Shown: piece after piece, positions 43,440 through 56,926 of the stretch
How the letters are laid out: every line of letters starts with the position of its first letter
Position numbering within the stretch: the stretch's first letter is position 1
Assembly: GCA_035771175.1 (NCBI GenBank)
Contig: CM069596.1
Coordinates: 10,745,001 to 10,809,000, forward strand
Direction: 5' to 3'
Source: Paratinospora sagittata
Lineage: Eukaryota; Streptophyta; Magnoliopsida; Ranunculales; Menispermaceae
DNA: 64,000 bases
The notes under the pieces: generated by a model
Databases searched by the model: none
The model's input: the letters and a program-made list of their open reading frames with translations, nothing else
What the model was told of the DNA's origin: nothing
Program-made: the position numbers and the translations under genes

Positions 43440-46400
43440 ATGGCACACAAACCCGAAAATCTTCGTCCCTTTTCTGCTAGAAAGCGAGTTGTGTCGCCAT
43501 CATCACCTCCAGATAGGAGTATGAGACCAAGAACTAAACCAACTCAAGTCGCACTGGCTGAGGAACCCACACCAGTGATACTCACACCTCCTACCGAAAT
43601 TGCTTCTGAACCAACTCACCCACCTTCTCCTTCTCAGATGAGAAGAAAAAGAGATAATGCCGAAAAGCTCATGAACCGAGCTGTGATTGATGGAAGCTAT
43701 GTCGATTTCGACTTTTTCATCAACTCCCATCTAGACATTTTCTCTCTGTTTGAGTTCCAAGGTTGGATTGATTTACTTACTTTAAACTCAAGATGGTACC
43801 CCAACCTCGTCAGACAATTCTATGCAAACATGGTCAATAAACCCGGCTCTGAACTCTCAAAACAATTAGTGGTAAAGGGAAAATCAGTTGAAATTTCTCC
43901 CGGATTCTTCTCTGAAGCATTCTCTTTGCCAAATGATGAAAGTGCTCACAAAATTTCATTTACCAAAAATAAAGTTCAGTATCCAGGTTACAACAGCCTT
44001 GCCGCTCTCAATCTTGTTTCCAGGAAAAATGACCTATCTTATGTTGACAAGAAGCTTACCAACCAGTCCTTTGAACTCATTCCCAGAATCATCCACAACA
44101 TCATTACCCACATTATTCAACCTAAGACCGGTAGCAGGGGTAATGTGAATGATTTAGAGTTATTCTTAATCTGGTGTATTCTGGAGAAGAAGAAAGTGAA
44201 TCTCGCCCACATTCTCATGCATGTAATGAATACAGTGGTTAGTAGAGGAGGAGGTCTGCCACTTGGTATGTACCTCACCACTCTGTTCGAGAGATGTGGC
44301 ATTGATTTCAGTGGAGAAACCATCAAGGAGACTAGCAGATACAACTGCATTGGTCAAACCACTGTTAAATTAATGAGATACACTTATGTCCCTGCTTTGG
44401 AAAGATGGTTTCCAATGTCAGAAGTTCCACTTGAAGGTGAATCCAGTGGAAAAGATGAAACAAGATAAGAAGATGTCTCAGCAATAGTGAATGAAGCTAC
44501 CCAAGCTTCTACCACTCATAAAGAATAGGCTGCACAAGAAGAAGTTGTTCCCACAGTTAATCCAGAGCATATTTCAATTGATGATGTAGAAATTGAACAT
44601 GTAGAACAAGTTGTTCATGCTGAGGGACATCCAGTGGAAGAGGTGATCCAGATTGCTCAAGTTGTTGTTGAAGAACATCTGCATGAGTCGGAAACCTTTG
44701 ATGCAATCTTGGAGGACATCACCAGAGAACGAGTTAGTGAGGACTCAGATAAAACCATCTCCAGACCACCATCTCCATTTGATATCCCTGTACCAATAGA
44801 ATCTCAAGACTCGCAGAAAAATCAGTTTGATGGTATACAAAGTAAGGATTCAGAGGGCTATGATCTGGCTATCGTACCCTATCAGGGAGATGACATGAAT
44901 GAAGAGGTTGATGAAGATGATCATGTTGAATATTTTCATGAGGCCAATGCTGAATTTCAAGCAGAAGATGAAGTGGAAAATATTTATGAGGAAAGCTTAT
45001 CCGATCATGAACAACCTTCTTATCCATCCACAAGCAGGCCAAAAGATGAATTCTTCAGAGAGGAAGACTTTCTCAAACGAGTAAGAGAAGATCAGATTTT
45101 TGTCATGTCTCAACTAATGACTCGTTTGGAACATAACCAAGTTCAGGTGAAAAATGAGACATTGTCAGAAGTCCGAGAATCTCTGAAATCTTAGGAGAGA
45201 GTTGAGATTAATGAGATCAAAGAACTTAACTCTCACATGATCAAGGCAATTGAATTGCTCGAGAAGCTGTCTCAACAAATGGACAGCCAGTTAAAAGTCA
45301 TGCAGTCATTGCCTTCATCGAGCTCCACTCCATCATCATCACTTGATGATTTTATTAAAACAATTCAGGAGGACATGCGATAGATCAAGATATTCATAAA
45401 TGCCTTTGTTGTTGTTGTTCCGCCGAGATTGGCAGCTCCTCAACAACCTCCAGCCAAACCTCAAGATCCACAGAGTCGCACAATGACAGCTACGCCAAGT
45501 CGTGCTGCCAGTGCTATAACTGAAGAAGCTTTGAAGAGATTCTTGAAGAAATTCAAAGCTTGAGAGGTAAAATGGCTGGCTCCTCTAAAGAAAAGTCCAT
45601 ATCTGAAACTCTGCAATCAGTTTTGGATGCTATCTTGGATCAAGTAACAAGCAAGACAGTGCTTGATCCGGTGCTGCAGGCCATCTCCAGTCTGAAGGAG
45701 AATTTAGATACTGCAAGGCCAGCACCAACAGAGGATGATAGACTAACCAAGATTCTAGACTTGGTTACTTGTGTTTTTGAGAAATTACAAAACTTGGAGA
45801 ACAAGATGCCTTTCCTTGCCACAACCATTATGGATCTGTCTTATACTATCATCAAAGCTGCAGATCGAGTGGAAGGAGTCGTAGGCTTTTTTGAAGACCT
45901 CTTCAAGGCAATGAAAAGTCGGATGCCTTCTACCATTTGGTATATTGCCTCTAGCATGAAACATTTTACAATGCTCTTTCATCTGTTGAAGAAGAAAGGT
46001 GCAAAGTTTCACCTACACCACGAGCTTCAGCCTTCACACATCCTCAAGGACCCCACGAGTTTGACAATCTTCTTGGAATATTAGAATGTGAAGATGAAGA
46101 TGATTCGAATGAAGAGCCATTGCATAGAATCAGTCGAAGAGTGTATCCATCCCCAGATCCCTCATCAGAAACTTTTTCAGATCCTAAATGCAAGCGACCA
46201 ATCAGGCCAGAATTAGAAGGTCACACACTTTCTCCTGAGTTTGTTCAAGGTCTTGCGGAACGAAAAGGAAAAGGTTTCAAACCTGGTCCACTTCTTGATC
46301 CATTTAAATTTGGTGTTTCCAATCATGCTCATGAAAAATTCATTGAAAAATCTAGGAAGGGTATTGTAATTGATGAATTTATCAGCAGTGTGAGAAACAG

Positions 46401-46527
46401 CACACGTAGTTCTTCAAGACCACAAGCACCGAGGAAACCCAAGAATTTTGTACCTAGTTCCAATGGATCCAAGAAGGATGAGGAGGCCGAAAGAAAAAGG
46501 AAAGGGAAGGGTCCAAGTACGGGCTAA
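43440..46527 (+). pseudogene. Second Copia ORF, plant-transposon / envelope-like protein (copy B)
   Basis: ATG at 43440 starts MAHKPENLRPFSARK. The first 342 codons (to the stop at 44466-44468) are open and contain the PF20167-like region (RWYPNLVRQFYANM, GGGLPLGMYLTTLFERCG). This stop is shared with copy A, so it is ancient or is the true end. Beyond it the frame continues with an acidic stretch (44634-45194), a heptad-rich part that is one base out of frame after about 45540 and again after about 46005, then a Pro/Ser/Lys-rich tail ending KGKGPSTG. As a single frame it would be about 1030 codons. The function is unknown; SIRE-type elements have an extra ORF at this place. Confidence 0.8.
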
Positions 46528-46855
46528 GCCTACCCATTTTTTGATGTTTTCAAAAGGGGGAGAAGAGATTGTAGATATTAAGGCTAAATTAACTCAAGAG
46601 AGAAGCAACATGTAAAGGAGAGTTTACATGTAAGGGGGAGTTCTATCCAAGTTATTGTGTTCTATCAGAGTTAATGTATTCGTTCTTGTTTATAATTCAC
46701 ATTGTTTGTATTCTGCGATGTTTGCATCTTACCATGTAAATTGTATGATCAAAATCAAATAGAACTGACATGACTGCAGATATCGTTCTAAATTCGTTAT
46801 ATGTTTGATTACATGAATATATTTGTCTACATGATCTCTGAGTATTTGAAATCAT

Positions 46856-46870
46856 CAAAAAGGGGGAGAC
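46856..46870 (+). other. Polypurine tract (copy B)
   Basis: CAAAAAGGGGGAGAC abuts the 3' LTR. Confidence 0.88.
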
Positions 46871-48372
46871 TATTATCTCAATGAACCCCATGACATGAAT
46901 ATTTTGATGATCCCAAATATCTCCAGTTGGTCTATCTAATGATCTTGTCAAGTGTTTCAGATTTATCAAGAATCAAGATCAAGAAACTGTGATCACAAGC
47001 CTATTGGACATCAAAGTAAAGTTCTGAGTCTGTCAGTACTTAAAATGTAAAGTCTATTGATCATCTTACTCTCAGCAAGATTTTTATCGTTTGCATATTT
47101 TGATCGTAACATTTTAATCGTATCGTATAATTTTTAAAGTATTTGTTTTGATTAAAAGAACCAATAATGTTTTATCTAGTTTTAATTGAGAAATCAAAAA
47201 CCATTTTTATAAAGTCTTTTAGGACGCTAATGTTTTAGCAGCGCCCTCCTGGACTTGATGAGTCAGGACGCTCAAGGTGGAGTTGAACTATTTAATAAGG
47301 ACGCTTACTTGTTAGTAGTAATCTTTCTTTTATCAATCTTTGAGAATGTCAGGAGGCTAACTTAGTTTCAGCTCGCTGAAAGATTTTCTTTTATCTTTAA
47401 GGACGCTGATAAGTTATAAGTTGAATGAATTATCAGGACGCTACTTGTGTAGAAGTGTCCTCATCCTTAGAATCAACTTAAGTAACTTTCAGGGCACTCA
47501 CAGTCCGTTAGAGCACTTAAACATTATTTCAAAACTGCTTTTAATATTTCAGGACGCTTACTCTTGCATAGTGCCCTCATATCTTTTGCGTTTTAAAACC
47601 AAGCAGGACTCTTACTGCGAAGTAGCGCCCTCATGCTTTAAGTCGTTTAATTGTCAAAGTAAGTCAAGACGCTTACTACTTAGTAGCGCCCTCACTTCAT
47701 TGTTCAGTAGGACGTTGATATTCTATGAGTGCCCTCAAAGGAGAAAAACGACAAAAATGATATTTTTGTTGTTCTGACATGTACGTCTTTTTAGCCTATT
47801 TTTCATACAAAATCAATTTTCTATATTTGTAAGAGATATCCTCTAATTTACGAACTATGTCTTCTAAAACTTTCCTTATTCGTGTATCTGGAGAAAAACA
47901 TAATACTCATGAATTATGCAGTTGCCATTTTCGTGGTATATTCTAGCTGTTGTGAGTAAATGTTTATATTTGAAATTTAAATTCAAATGAACAACAGCTT
48001 CATCTCTACAAGTCTATAAACACAGACACTTAACAATTTGTTAAACACCGAAAATTCTCTGAGCTAAAACACATTTTGAAAGTTAGTCAAATTTTCATCT
48101 GGTCAAGAAAACGTTTAAGTCGACCTATTTTCACAGTAGTTTTCTTTGAGACTTTACGTATTTTAATGATTTTCATACTGAGCTAACATTTTATTTTTAT
48201 CTAAAAATCTATTTGAAGTTTTGAACTATTTTCACTCAAATCGTTCAGCACTGTTTTAACTTATATCATTCTTACTGAAAGAGTAATTTGAGAGATAGTT
48301 CATAGGATACAATTGTACTCAATTTCATATCTTGTATACTATATTAAGGTTGTAACAGTAGTTACATAAACT
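46871..48372 (+). repeat. Copia 3' LTR, truncated (copy B)
   Basis: Starts TATTATCTCAATG, with the canonical TG changed to TA, and stops after GTTACATAAACT, losing about 375 bp of the LTR end. Minus-strand gypsy protease sequence follows directly. Confidence 0.9.
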
Positions 48373-50090
48373 TCATAAGCATGATAGGCTGCTAACCAAT
48401 CCATTCCTAGCGTAACATCAAATTCTAAGAACTCTAAAGTTCACAGACATTTCATAATCACCCAATCTAACAATCCAGTACTCACAAATCATGTTAGGGT
48501 AGATTCTTTACCCTGCTGTCGTACTCAACATTAACCATGAACTAGCTCTAACAGGAGTAAGTTTTAATCTATCTACCACATGTCTAGAAATAAAAGATAA
48601 TGTAGAACCAACATCAATAAGCACATACATAGGTATATCACAAATAATGATCATATCTTCCACTAATGTCTTTGATGCTTCTGGATCAGGTTCAGTCATT
48701 GTTTTAGCTTTCTCTTTACTAATAAGCTGAGGAATGCTTCCTTTAGATACTACTGGTGGATTCAGACACTCAAACCTCCGATGTCTAGGTTGTCCACACT
48801 GATAACAAATATATGGTGCTCTAAGTGTAGTAGATCCCACCTGTGAAATTGTGTCAGGTACTCTAAAAGTCTAACTCTTACTCTCTCTGCCTTTACCTCT
48901 GCCTCTGGCATATGTCTGCTGAACTGGTGGTTTAGTCACAGTATTATGAGTTTGTATAGCAGTCGGTATGGATAGAGTAGTCTCAGACTAAATCACAACT
49001 CCTCCTAGTACAGTATGGAACTTACTCGGTGCACCCTTACTGAACTTCTGTCATTTCCCCTACTTCTTTTTACCCCATGAAGATTGTGGCTTACTAGCAA
49101 AAGCTGCATGTATCTGTGGTGCCCCACTCTGAATCACCTGCACCATACTAGTGCTCTACCGCTCCACCAACTCAAATTTCAAAGCCCTATTAACAACTTG
49201 TTTGTACTAATCTATCTCAGTCACGGACAATGCCCGCTAAATCACTGGTCTCAATCCCCCACAAAAGTATGAAATCCTTTCTTCCTCATCCTTAACTAAC
49301 TTATGTGCATAAGCAGACTGTTGAGTAAAATGAAACTCATACTCACGTACTGTCATGTCGCCTTCCTTGAGATTCAAAAATTCAAGCTTTTTCCTCTCTC
49401 TCTCAGTAGCAGGAACATACATTTCAAGGACCTTCCATAGTCAACATTGATAGCCACTACTGCCCTGCATTACTTTTCATCATGTGGGCAGCAAACAAAA
49501 CCTGAGTCTCATCATCAAGTTTTAAGGATCTGGCATTCTTCTCCATATTAAAGATCCAATCCTCTGTCTGCTTGAGATTTACACCACCATAAAACTTCTA
49601 AGGTTTCATTCTCATAAACCTCTGCATCAAATCAGACTGATGCTTCATCACCTCTCTTGCTGATGATGTGCGTGTGGAGGGCAGTTGGGATACAGCTGCA
49701 GCAGGCTTTGCTGCAATCTTTGTCCTACTAGTCTCTACCTCGACCCTACTAGGTCCAGCCGGGAGTTGGTTGGCATATTACAACCTCCATTCTTGCCATC
49801 CACTCCTGCATCTATTAATTATGGGCCGCCATTAATCGACCCTGAGCCTCAACTAGTTCTTCCAACCTCTTAATCCTGATCTGTAGGCTTCATACGTGTA
49901 ATCTTTCTCGGTCTGCCTCTCTTTCTCATACAACTGAGAAAAAAAATGAGGCAACTATCACATATAGAGAAGCAACGGATCATCTAATATCATATCTACC
50001 ATACTATATTACTACACAGAGAAAATAATATAGTAAGACTTATGCATTATCTTGAAGCTTTTAAATTCCTAAGTATTTTAGAAAACCTAA
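48373..50090 (-). pseudogene. Gypsy gag and protease fragment (copy B)
   Basis: Reading leftwards from the PBS: gag N-terminus (about 50000-49750), a helical gag domain with EFLNLKEGDMTVREYEFHF and YFCGGLRPVI (about 49400-49240), a CCHC knuckle CYQCGQPRHRRFEC (about 48800) and a protease LIDVGSTLSFISR (about 48610). The protease has Val where the catalytic motif has Ser (D-V-G instead of D-S-G). Several stops break gag. The sequence ends at 48372 inside protease, so RT and integrase are gone. Confidence 0.85.
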
Positions 50091-50102
50091 GCTCTGATAC
50101 CA
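50091..50102 (-). other. Gypsy primer binding site (copy B)
   Basis: GCTCTGATACCA, perfect complement of the initiator Met-tRNA PBS. Confidence 0.92.
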
Positions 50103-50106
50103 ACGA

Positions 50107-53100
50107 TGTCAGGACCCCATCACAATCCCCCAGGGCATCCTGACCGGCACAGGAATCTAACCATCCTATTCCCCCATAAGACGATTAGATCCCTGTTAAG
50201 CCTCAACTGAGACTCTAACAGAGTCTCCCCTGAAAATTGGACATCTCACAATCTCAAATAACCAGATAAACATCACATCCACACATATATATCAAATCAA
50301 TCCAAATATATATATATATATCAACATTCGCACCATAGATTACATCATACTCATATTTAAAGGTCCAACCCTGCTAACATCTAGCAGTTTTTCTAAAATT
50401 AATAACACATTCATCTACTTAGTTATACATGTGGGGTTATATCCATATATTTACAAAATCAAAATGCATGTATACCAAGTCTTCAACCTACATCAAAACA
50501 AAACTCTAGCAAGGTTCTCCTATCTCACTGATAAGCTATTCCTTTGCCCTTATCTGCAGCTGAAGGACCTGAAAATTTTGGGAATAGAATGAGTCAACGG
50601 TGCCTAGTGAAATAGAATATTCAATCATACCATCCTTCACACATCTACATAATCATGCATGCTCATGTATGTTATGCAAATCAACATTCAAACACCAATG
50701 TATATGCACATTCAATATAATATGCAATTCACATTCACATGCAATCGAAGCAATCCATTCTCATTCTCATTTCAATTAGCTTTCCCAAGACTTACGTAAT
50801 ACATAGTCAATAGGTACTAACATAACTCACTAAAACATTTCAGCCAGATGGTAAAGTGGTTTAGTTCTATATACTATCTAGGAGCTTGGGATCCTCGTCA
50901 TAGGCAGAACGGTCTCATCACTTCCAGTGGACAATGAAGATGCAATCACGTTACTCATTCGAGGTTTGGGAGTATCGTAAGTCAATGCATATGATGAGAT
51001 CAATATTTGTTGATGGACCTGTCACTTATCTATATTTGTTGACATAACATTTATAAACACAAATGCATCAATTGAAATATAACATACATGATTCAAACTA
51101 ATCATATGGTTTATGCATCATTTTCATAAAAAGTATGCAAACGCCTCTATGAGGTCACGTCAGGATAACACATGCCTACACTTTCCCCATTGCGTTATGG
51201 GTTCAGACCAGCGCATTATCCATCACAAATCCTTTCACCCTTACATTCCTCATAGAGATTCCCATTCATTACACACTTGTAAGTGACTCCGGAGGTACAT
51301 TTTCCAAAGGAACAAATATGAGAAAAGATAACCAATGCCAAAGTATTCAATCCAAAATACTCAAGGCAATATTATACATATAAATCCATTTGTCATGATC
51401 ATAAATACTATGCACATATACAATAAAATGCATATCATTCAACAAATTTATTTTATACAAATACAATGCCATAAATGGAGAAATAAAGAGAGAAATACTC
51501 ACTACCAACCACAAGCCAATTACCCAAGCCAAAAGCCCTCAAATTGGCTAATCAAAACACAATGACCTGAAATGAATCAAATTCATATATGATCAATTTC
51601 AAGTTCAATTATTCCTAATTGCATAATTCTCATAAAATCCCCAAATCCCTACAATTCAACACTTAACTCCAAATTATCAATGTCCACCCCATAGGCATCC
51701 ATCTTGCCAAATTACATGATCATACAAAGTCTAGGCCTAGGCCACATAAATCACTTACATTCCATCACATGCTCAATTTATCAATTCTAAATCAATTACA
51801 TCAAAATCTCCAATTTAGGAAAATCTCTACAATAGGCCAACATGGCCAAATTAAACTAATCAACAATCCATAACATGAGAATTCCTCAATTGACACTACC
51901 AATGTTTCAAGCATGCCAATTTATGCAATATAGGTCACATGCATTCCAAATGGAAAGCTATAGGTCACGTTTCTAGAGTTAGAGTCAAATACATGGCTTC
52001 ACATGTAAAGACCTTTAATAATGGAGTTAGAAACATTAATTACACTCCTAATTCAATGCACTGTTCGGATGTAACAAACTGCCAAACAAAATATCCAATA
52101 ACTAAATTAATTGTTTAGATTCAAGAATATCAAGAGACAAACCTTCTGTCCAAAATTGAGCTAAATCCAACGGCAGATCAAAGAGATACGCCTTTTTGAT
52201 TAAGACAACTGTAATTGGACTGTTTCTCCCCTCCTACTGAAAATACTTGAACTCAAATGATTATATCTCACAAAATAACATCTTAACCGTTCATAATTCA
52301 AAAAAGTTCAGTTGTGAACTATCTTCGGAAGTATCACATCCATCCAACGGTAGATTTAGGAGATCCATCAGTTTCATCAAAACTGTGTGAGAAATCCAAA
52401 TTTTCTGACCAATTGTATTTGGAAGGTTATAACTCTTAACATCAGACTCCGATCATGATCTCCACCGACCATAACAAAGAGATATCAAAGATGAACAAGC
52501 TGACCAATTTTAAGCTTAATCCAACTATGGATCAAAGAGATCGGCTTCTGATGCTAAATGCTGCAAGGAAGATTTCTTCTCTCCTTCCTCTCCTTTTTTT
52601 TTTCCTTTCTCTCAACCTTACTCTCTCAAAAACGTCCCCCAAGGAAGAATTTGAGAGATTGAGGCACATGTTACACCCACATCACCCATTTTACCAAGTG
52701 TTAATCATGCTCTAACACCATGCCAAGGGTTTGCTCAAGGGCTCATTTGTTAGCCACATGTCCTCTACCCAATCGCAACCTCACATGTGAGTTGTTAACC
52801 AATCCACTAATTCCAACAATTTCATCATTTTTTTTTCATTTATTTAATCAATACATGCCCATTTCAAATCATGGTCCAAATGACCCCATTATACACTTAA
52901 TAACACATACATTAATATTAATATGTCACTATTAATATATTACTTTTAGTGATGTATATTATTATCACTATCAATGTCATTAGCACATAAATGACAATAT
53001 TAATAATGATAATTCTCTAAAATAGCATACATTTGACACATCATCATCTACGCAATAAATAAAAATCACACATTATATATATATGATCAAAATATAAGTA

Positions 53101-53185
53101 TAATACACATTAAAAATTTACACAAGCATTTAGAGTTGGGCAATCTACCTCACTGCGACGTCATTTGTGAATGTGGGTCGTTACA
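50107..53185 (-). repeat. Gypsy 5' LTR (copy B), about 3.1 kb
   Basis: TGTCAGGACCCCATCAC to GTGGGTCGTTACA. Copy A keeps only the first 1.9 kb (15464-17368). Flanking bases are ATTCG at the right and ACCCG before 37167; these differ at two of five positions and do not prove a target duplication. Confidence 0.78.
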
Positions 53186-53400
53186 ATTCGCCACTAGGCA
53201 TGAAGTTTCTGGAATTGCAGGGTATCTCGCCTTGCTTGAGGTATAGTTTTTTCTTATTTTTCCATTTGGTTTATACTACTTTGAGCAAAATGTTTATTAT
53301 ATTTGTCATTATTTTTCTAGGCTTAGTGCTATGAGCATTTTAAATTAGTTTGTCCACACGCCAACCCTTCATATACAAACAACCTCCCACAAACTCAAAG

Positions 53401-53850
53401 ATGGATCCCAAGAAAAAAAATGGGATTAGGAGACAATTATGTCTACACTTTGTACACACCAAACGTTTTACTTTGGATCACGATGTTGAGCTTCCTTCTA
53501 ATCTTAATCTTGTTATTGCTATTCTTGGTTATATTTCCTTTACTGTTAACCCTGTTTGTTGTCCCACAATTTATCCCTCCAAAAACCTTGGTGCTCAATG
53601 TGCTAATTTATCTACTAGTAATGTGGTTGCACCAAAAAATGACGCGACTGATCCAGGGAATGATGACTCAATGAAAATGGTGGAAGTTGATATTAAGCCC
53701 AAGGCCACGAAGCGAGGAAAGAATGGCAGTATTAGAGGAGAGATCTCTTTTGATTCTAATGATCATCTTGGTTCTCTTGAGCCTCTGGCACATTTTAGAA
53801 AAGGATCGAAGAAGTCTAAAAAGAAAAAGGACAAGCCATCAGCAAAGTAA
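53401..53850 (+). pseudogene. Possible LINE ORF1 tail
   Basis: An open frame starting MDPKKKNG ends in a Lys/Ser-rich tail (KGSKKSKKKKDKPSAK) 90 bases before an endonuclease-like frame. Its place before the endonuclease suggests the end of LINE ORF1. No zinc knuckle is seen. Confidence 0.35.
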
Positions 53851-53939
53851 ATTGTTAATCAGTATTATCGTTGCAACCAATATAGGAGAGCCAGAGGTTT
53901 GTCTATGAAAAAGAAGTACGGGGTTCATCGATGAAGATT

Positions 53940-54729
53940 CTTCCTGGAATATTTGAGGGTGTGAGTCGAGCAAAAAATGATGTCTCATTAAAATGATGCT
54001 TGGGTCTGCCAAACCTGATATAGTTATCTTGCAGAAAATTAAAAAAGAGTCTCTGGATCGTGGTTTTATCAGTCAGTTGTGGGGTTCTAGATTAAAAAGT
54101 TGGGTGGTGCTTCCGGCATGTGGGTTTGCGGGAGGTTTGGCCATTATTTGGGATTTCAGGTCTGTTGATGTGATGAAAAATCTTCTTGGAGGCTTCTCTG
54201 TGTCTATTCAAATTAGGGGTGACGATGAAAATCATTAATTGGTGGTTGTCAGGCATCTACGGGCCATCTGTGCATTCTGAGAGGGAGAGTTTTTGTACCG
54301 AATTGGCCGACCTCAGTGTCATATGTGGTGACTATTGGTGCCTGGGTGGTGACTTTAATACTATAAGAAATGTTAGAGAAAAGATCAATAGCCCTAGGCT
54401 TACTACTAGCATGCAGATGTTCGATGCTCTATTATGCTATCTTCAGTTGATTGATCCCCCACTTTTAATTGTGCAGGTTACATGGTCAAATTTCAGAGAA
54501 ACCCCTATTTGTTGCCACCTTGATCGTTTCCTCTATTCAGCTGGTTGGGAATCTCATTTTTCCTCGTCGAGACAAAAAGCCTTGCCTATGGTGGTCTCTG
54601 ATCATTGTCCCATTGTCTTGGATTCTTCAAAGATTTGTTGGGGCCCGTCCCCTTTCAGATTTGAAAATGCTTGGCTTGACCATGGAGACTTTCTCCCTTT
54701 GGTGGAAAGGTGGTGGAACTCGGCTCTTG
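53940..54729 (+). pseudogene. LINE (L1-type) endonuclease domain
   Basis: The AP-endonuclease landmarks follow in order: an N-I-[stop]-G start where NxRG is expected (CGA to TGA), AKPDIVILQKIKKESLDRGF, GGLAIIWD, SGIYGPSVHSERESF, WCLGGDFNTIRN, VTWSNF, LDRFLYS and SDHCPIVL. The frame shifts once near 54230. The domain nicks target DNA for retrotransposition in intact LINEs. RT is absent: the sequence stops at an LTR-like edge at 54730. Missing from copy A. Confidence 0.88.
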
Positions 54730-56444
54730 TGTCACGACCCCCTCCATAGGGTGACGTCACAACCGATAAAAAATACTATATAGGCCATACATAAACGTAT
54801 ACGATACCATGTTAGCATTCATTCTTAAAAACATAACGAAATTCACTAAATTTTTTTGACAAAACCTCCCCATAAATACGAGGTTTCACATACACCTAAT
54901 AGTCATCATCAAGTTCATTTCACATCCACAATTTCTCACAACCATACATACATGATATCAAGATCAAAATCTCATATATATCTTTCCATATCATCGTATG
55001 TATCAAATTCAAGTATATACAACTCCACTATCCATGTTATACATATCATAGTGTTCTATGTATATACGTATTTGCAAAACATGAAACTAAAACTAACTCC
55101 CTGTTCATACATACATTAAAGAAGATAATCGGCAAGTACAGCTCAACCCTCTGTCACCTTGCCCTTACCCTTGTAGTCACCAACTGTAATAAGGAGGGAA
55201 TGGGGTGAGCTACAACAAGCTCAGTGAATAATCTATCTGTGGCATTACATATGCATTTAAATAAATCATGGCATTTGAAACAACATTATAAACCATATGC
55301 ATGCCAATATGAAATAACAATACATGATCAAGATAATTCATGTCATTCTTTTGCAATTTAATCAATGCATATTTTCATAAAACATATACTCACGATCCTG
55401 GTGTATGGGCTGAGTTTGTATCCTTTTTATACATTTATAAAAGGAGAACCAAACCTCATATGACTAGATCAACACTATCAGGTAATGAGCGAGTTTATAT
55501 CCCTATCATGCATACATAAGGAGAACTCGACCTCATCTACGATCCAATTCAATAATTCTCAATGCCACAAAGGGAATCATTCCATACCTTACTTACTCTG
55601 GTAAGCCTCGGTATTATCAATGCTCAAAATACATTTTTATGCATTCAATCCATAATGCAATAATTCATAACATGCTTACATTTTATAAAACATGATTTAT
55701 ATACTACAATGCCATACATAATTTATATACTACAAGATAGAAATACTCACAATGTACACAATTTACAAAAAATCTAGCTAAGTCCAATACACTTCTCTAC
55801 ATACACTTAACTCAAATGCACAATTTACAGCACAAGCACCTCCATTGAATGTGTTGTTCAATTCATCCATTCATCAATTCTCTCCAGTTTCTCTACAATT
55901 CAATATTTCCAACCATTTACCATCAGTTACCAATCATAATCCACTTTTAATTGCCAATTTTCGCACAACATTCCCTTTTAGCGCTGCGACGCTCCAAGTG
56001 TTGAATTCTTCCGCTTTTCTTCACCTTTCAGTTCCACGGCGCTGCATTTGAGCACCGTGGCGATCAAAACGTCACTTGGTGCCTTTTTTTTCTTTTCTGT
56101 GACTTCGTGGACTTAGCCAATTTTTATTCTTTTTGACTTGGGTTCTTCTTGTTCCTCTTTTTCTTTTTTTTATACATGTTTGCATCATCCAAAACCATGA
56201 CTAACACATCTAAATACCTACAAAACAAAGCAAATCAAATCAATAACACACTAAAATACGAAATGGATCAAATTATATACTAATAAACAAAAATAATGCA
56301 TAAAAAATCAAATTAATCCTAAACTAACATATGCATCAAAACTAACATAAACACATAAAACTAATGCATTGAATGTCCTAAAACACACCTAAAACATGCT
56401 CTAAAACCTATCTAAATATGGAACTATCAATGCCCTTATTCTAC
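54730..56444 (-). repeat. LTR-like sequence inside the LINE remnant
   Basis: Starts TGTCACGACCCCCTCC, like other gypsy LTR edges here, and may end CTACA at 56444. LINE endonuclease lies to the left and the LINE 3' end to the right, but the RT that should join them is missing, so the LINE was also deleted internally. No certain target duplication. Short open frames inside are not protein-like. Confidence 0.5.
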
Positions 56445-56926
56445 ATTCTTATGAAGGGAATGACATTTGAGACTTGAAGTTAGATTTGAGCCTCCATCTT
56501 CGTTCGAGGAGTGTATCACTTGGGAGAATGCTCGCGGTCTGCATAACCATGGCGATAATGTGATGAGAGCTGCCTCTTTAGCTACATTATGGATGGTTTA
56601 GAGGGAGCGTAATCAACGTATTTTTTAGAGGGTTGTTAGAAGTTGTGGTTGTCTTTAGAATGATTTAATTATCATGGCTAGTTCTTGAGTCGTTGCATTT
56701 AAGCTTCATGGTGACTATTCTCTCAACGAGTGAGTTAGATATTGCGGAGAGTCTCTTTATTGATTATACTTTGTGTCTGTGTCTTTCGATGTTGCTGCTT
56801 TGTTGTTTTGGTTTCCTTGTACTTAATGTTGAGTACCACTGGTTCTCCTCTTTGTTTGTTGTAAACCTTTCATTTTTAATATAACTTGTATTTGTTTTTT
56901 CTCAAAAAAAAAAAACAAAAAAAAAA
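56445..56926 (+). mobile_element. LINE 3' end with poly(A) tail (copy B)
   Basis: Counterpart of 17991-18465 with the same RT-end residues (LATLWMV then a stop, RERNQRIF) and an interrupted A tail at 56904-56926. Confidence 0.72.

Larger units (their letters stand above)
39675..48372 (+). mobile_element. SIRE-like Copia element without pol (copy B)
   Basis: Same insertion as 857-14818, duplicated with its flanks. The order is 5' LTR 39675-41600, PBS 41603-41614, open gag 41657-42700, a spacer of about 740 bp, second ORF remnant 43440-46527, PPT near 46856-46870 and 3' LTR 46871-48372. The 3' LTR is cut short and joined to gypsy protease sequence. Because no foreign DNA interrupts it, this copy shows best that gag and the second ORF are separated by too little sequence to hold pol. 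Confidence 0.9.

Noticed and set aside
37162..53190. ACCCG / ATTCG as the target duplication of the host gypsy
   Set aside because: Two of five bases differ and the left LTR is mosaic, so the match is not convincing.
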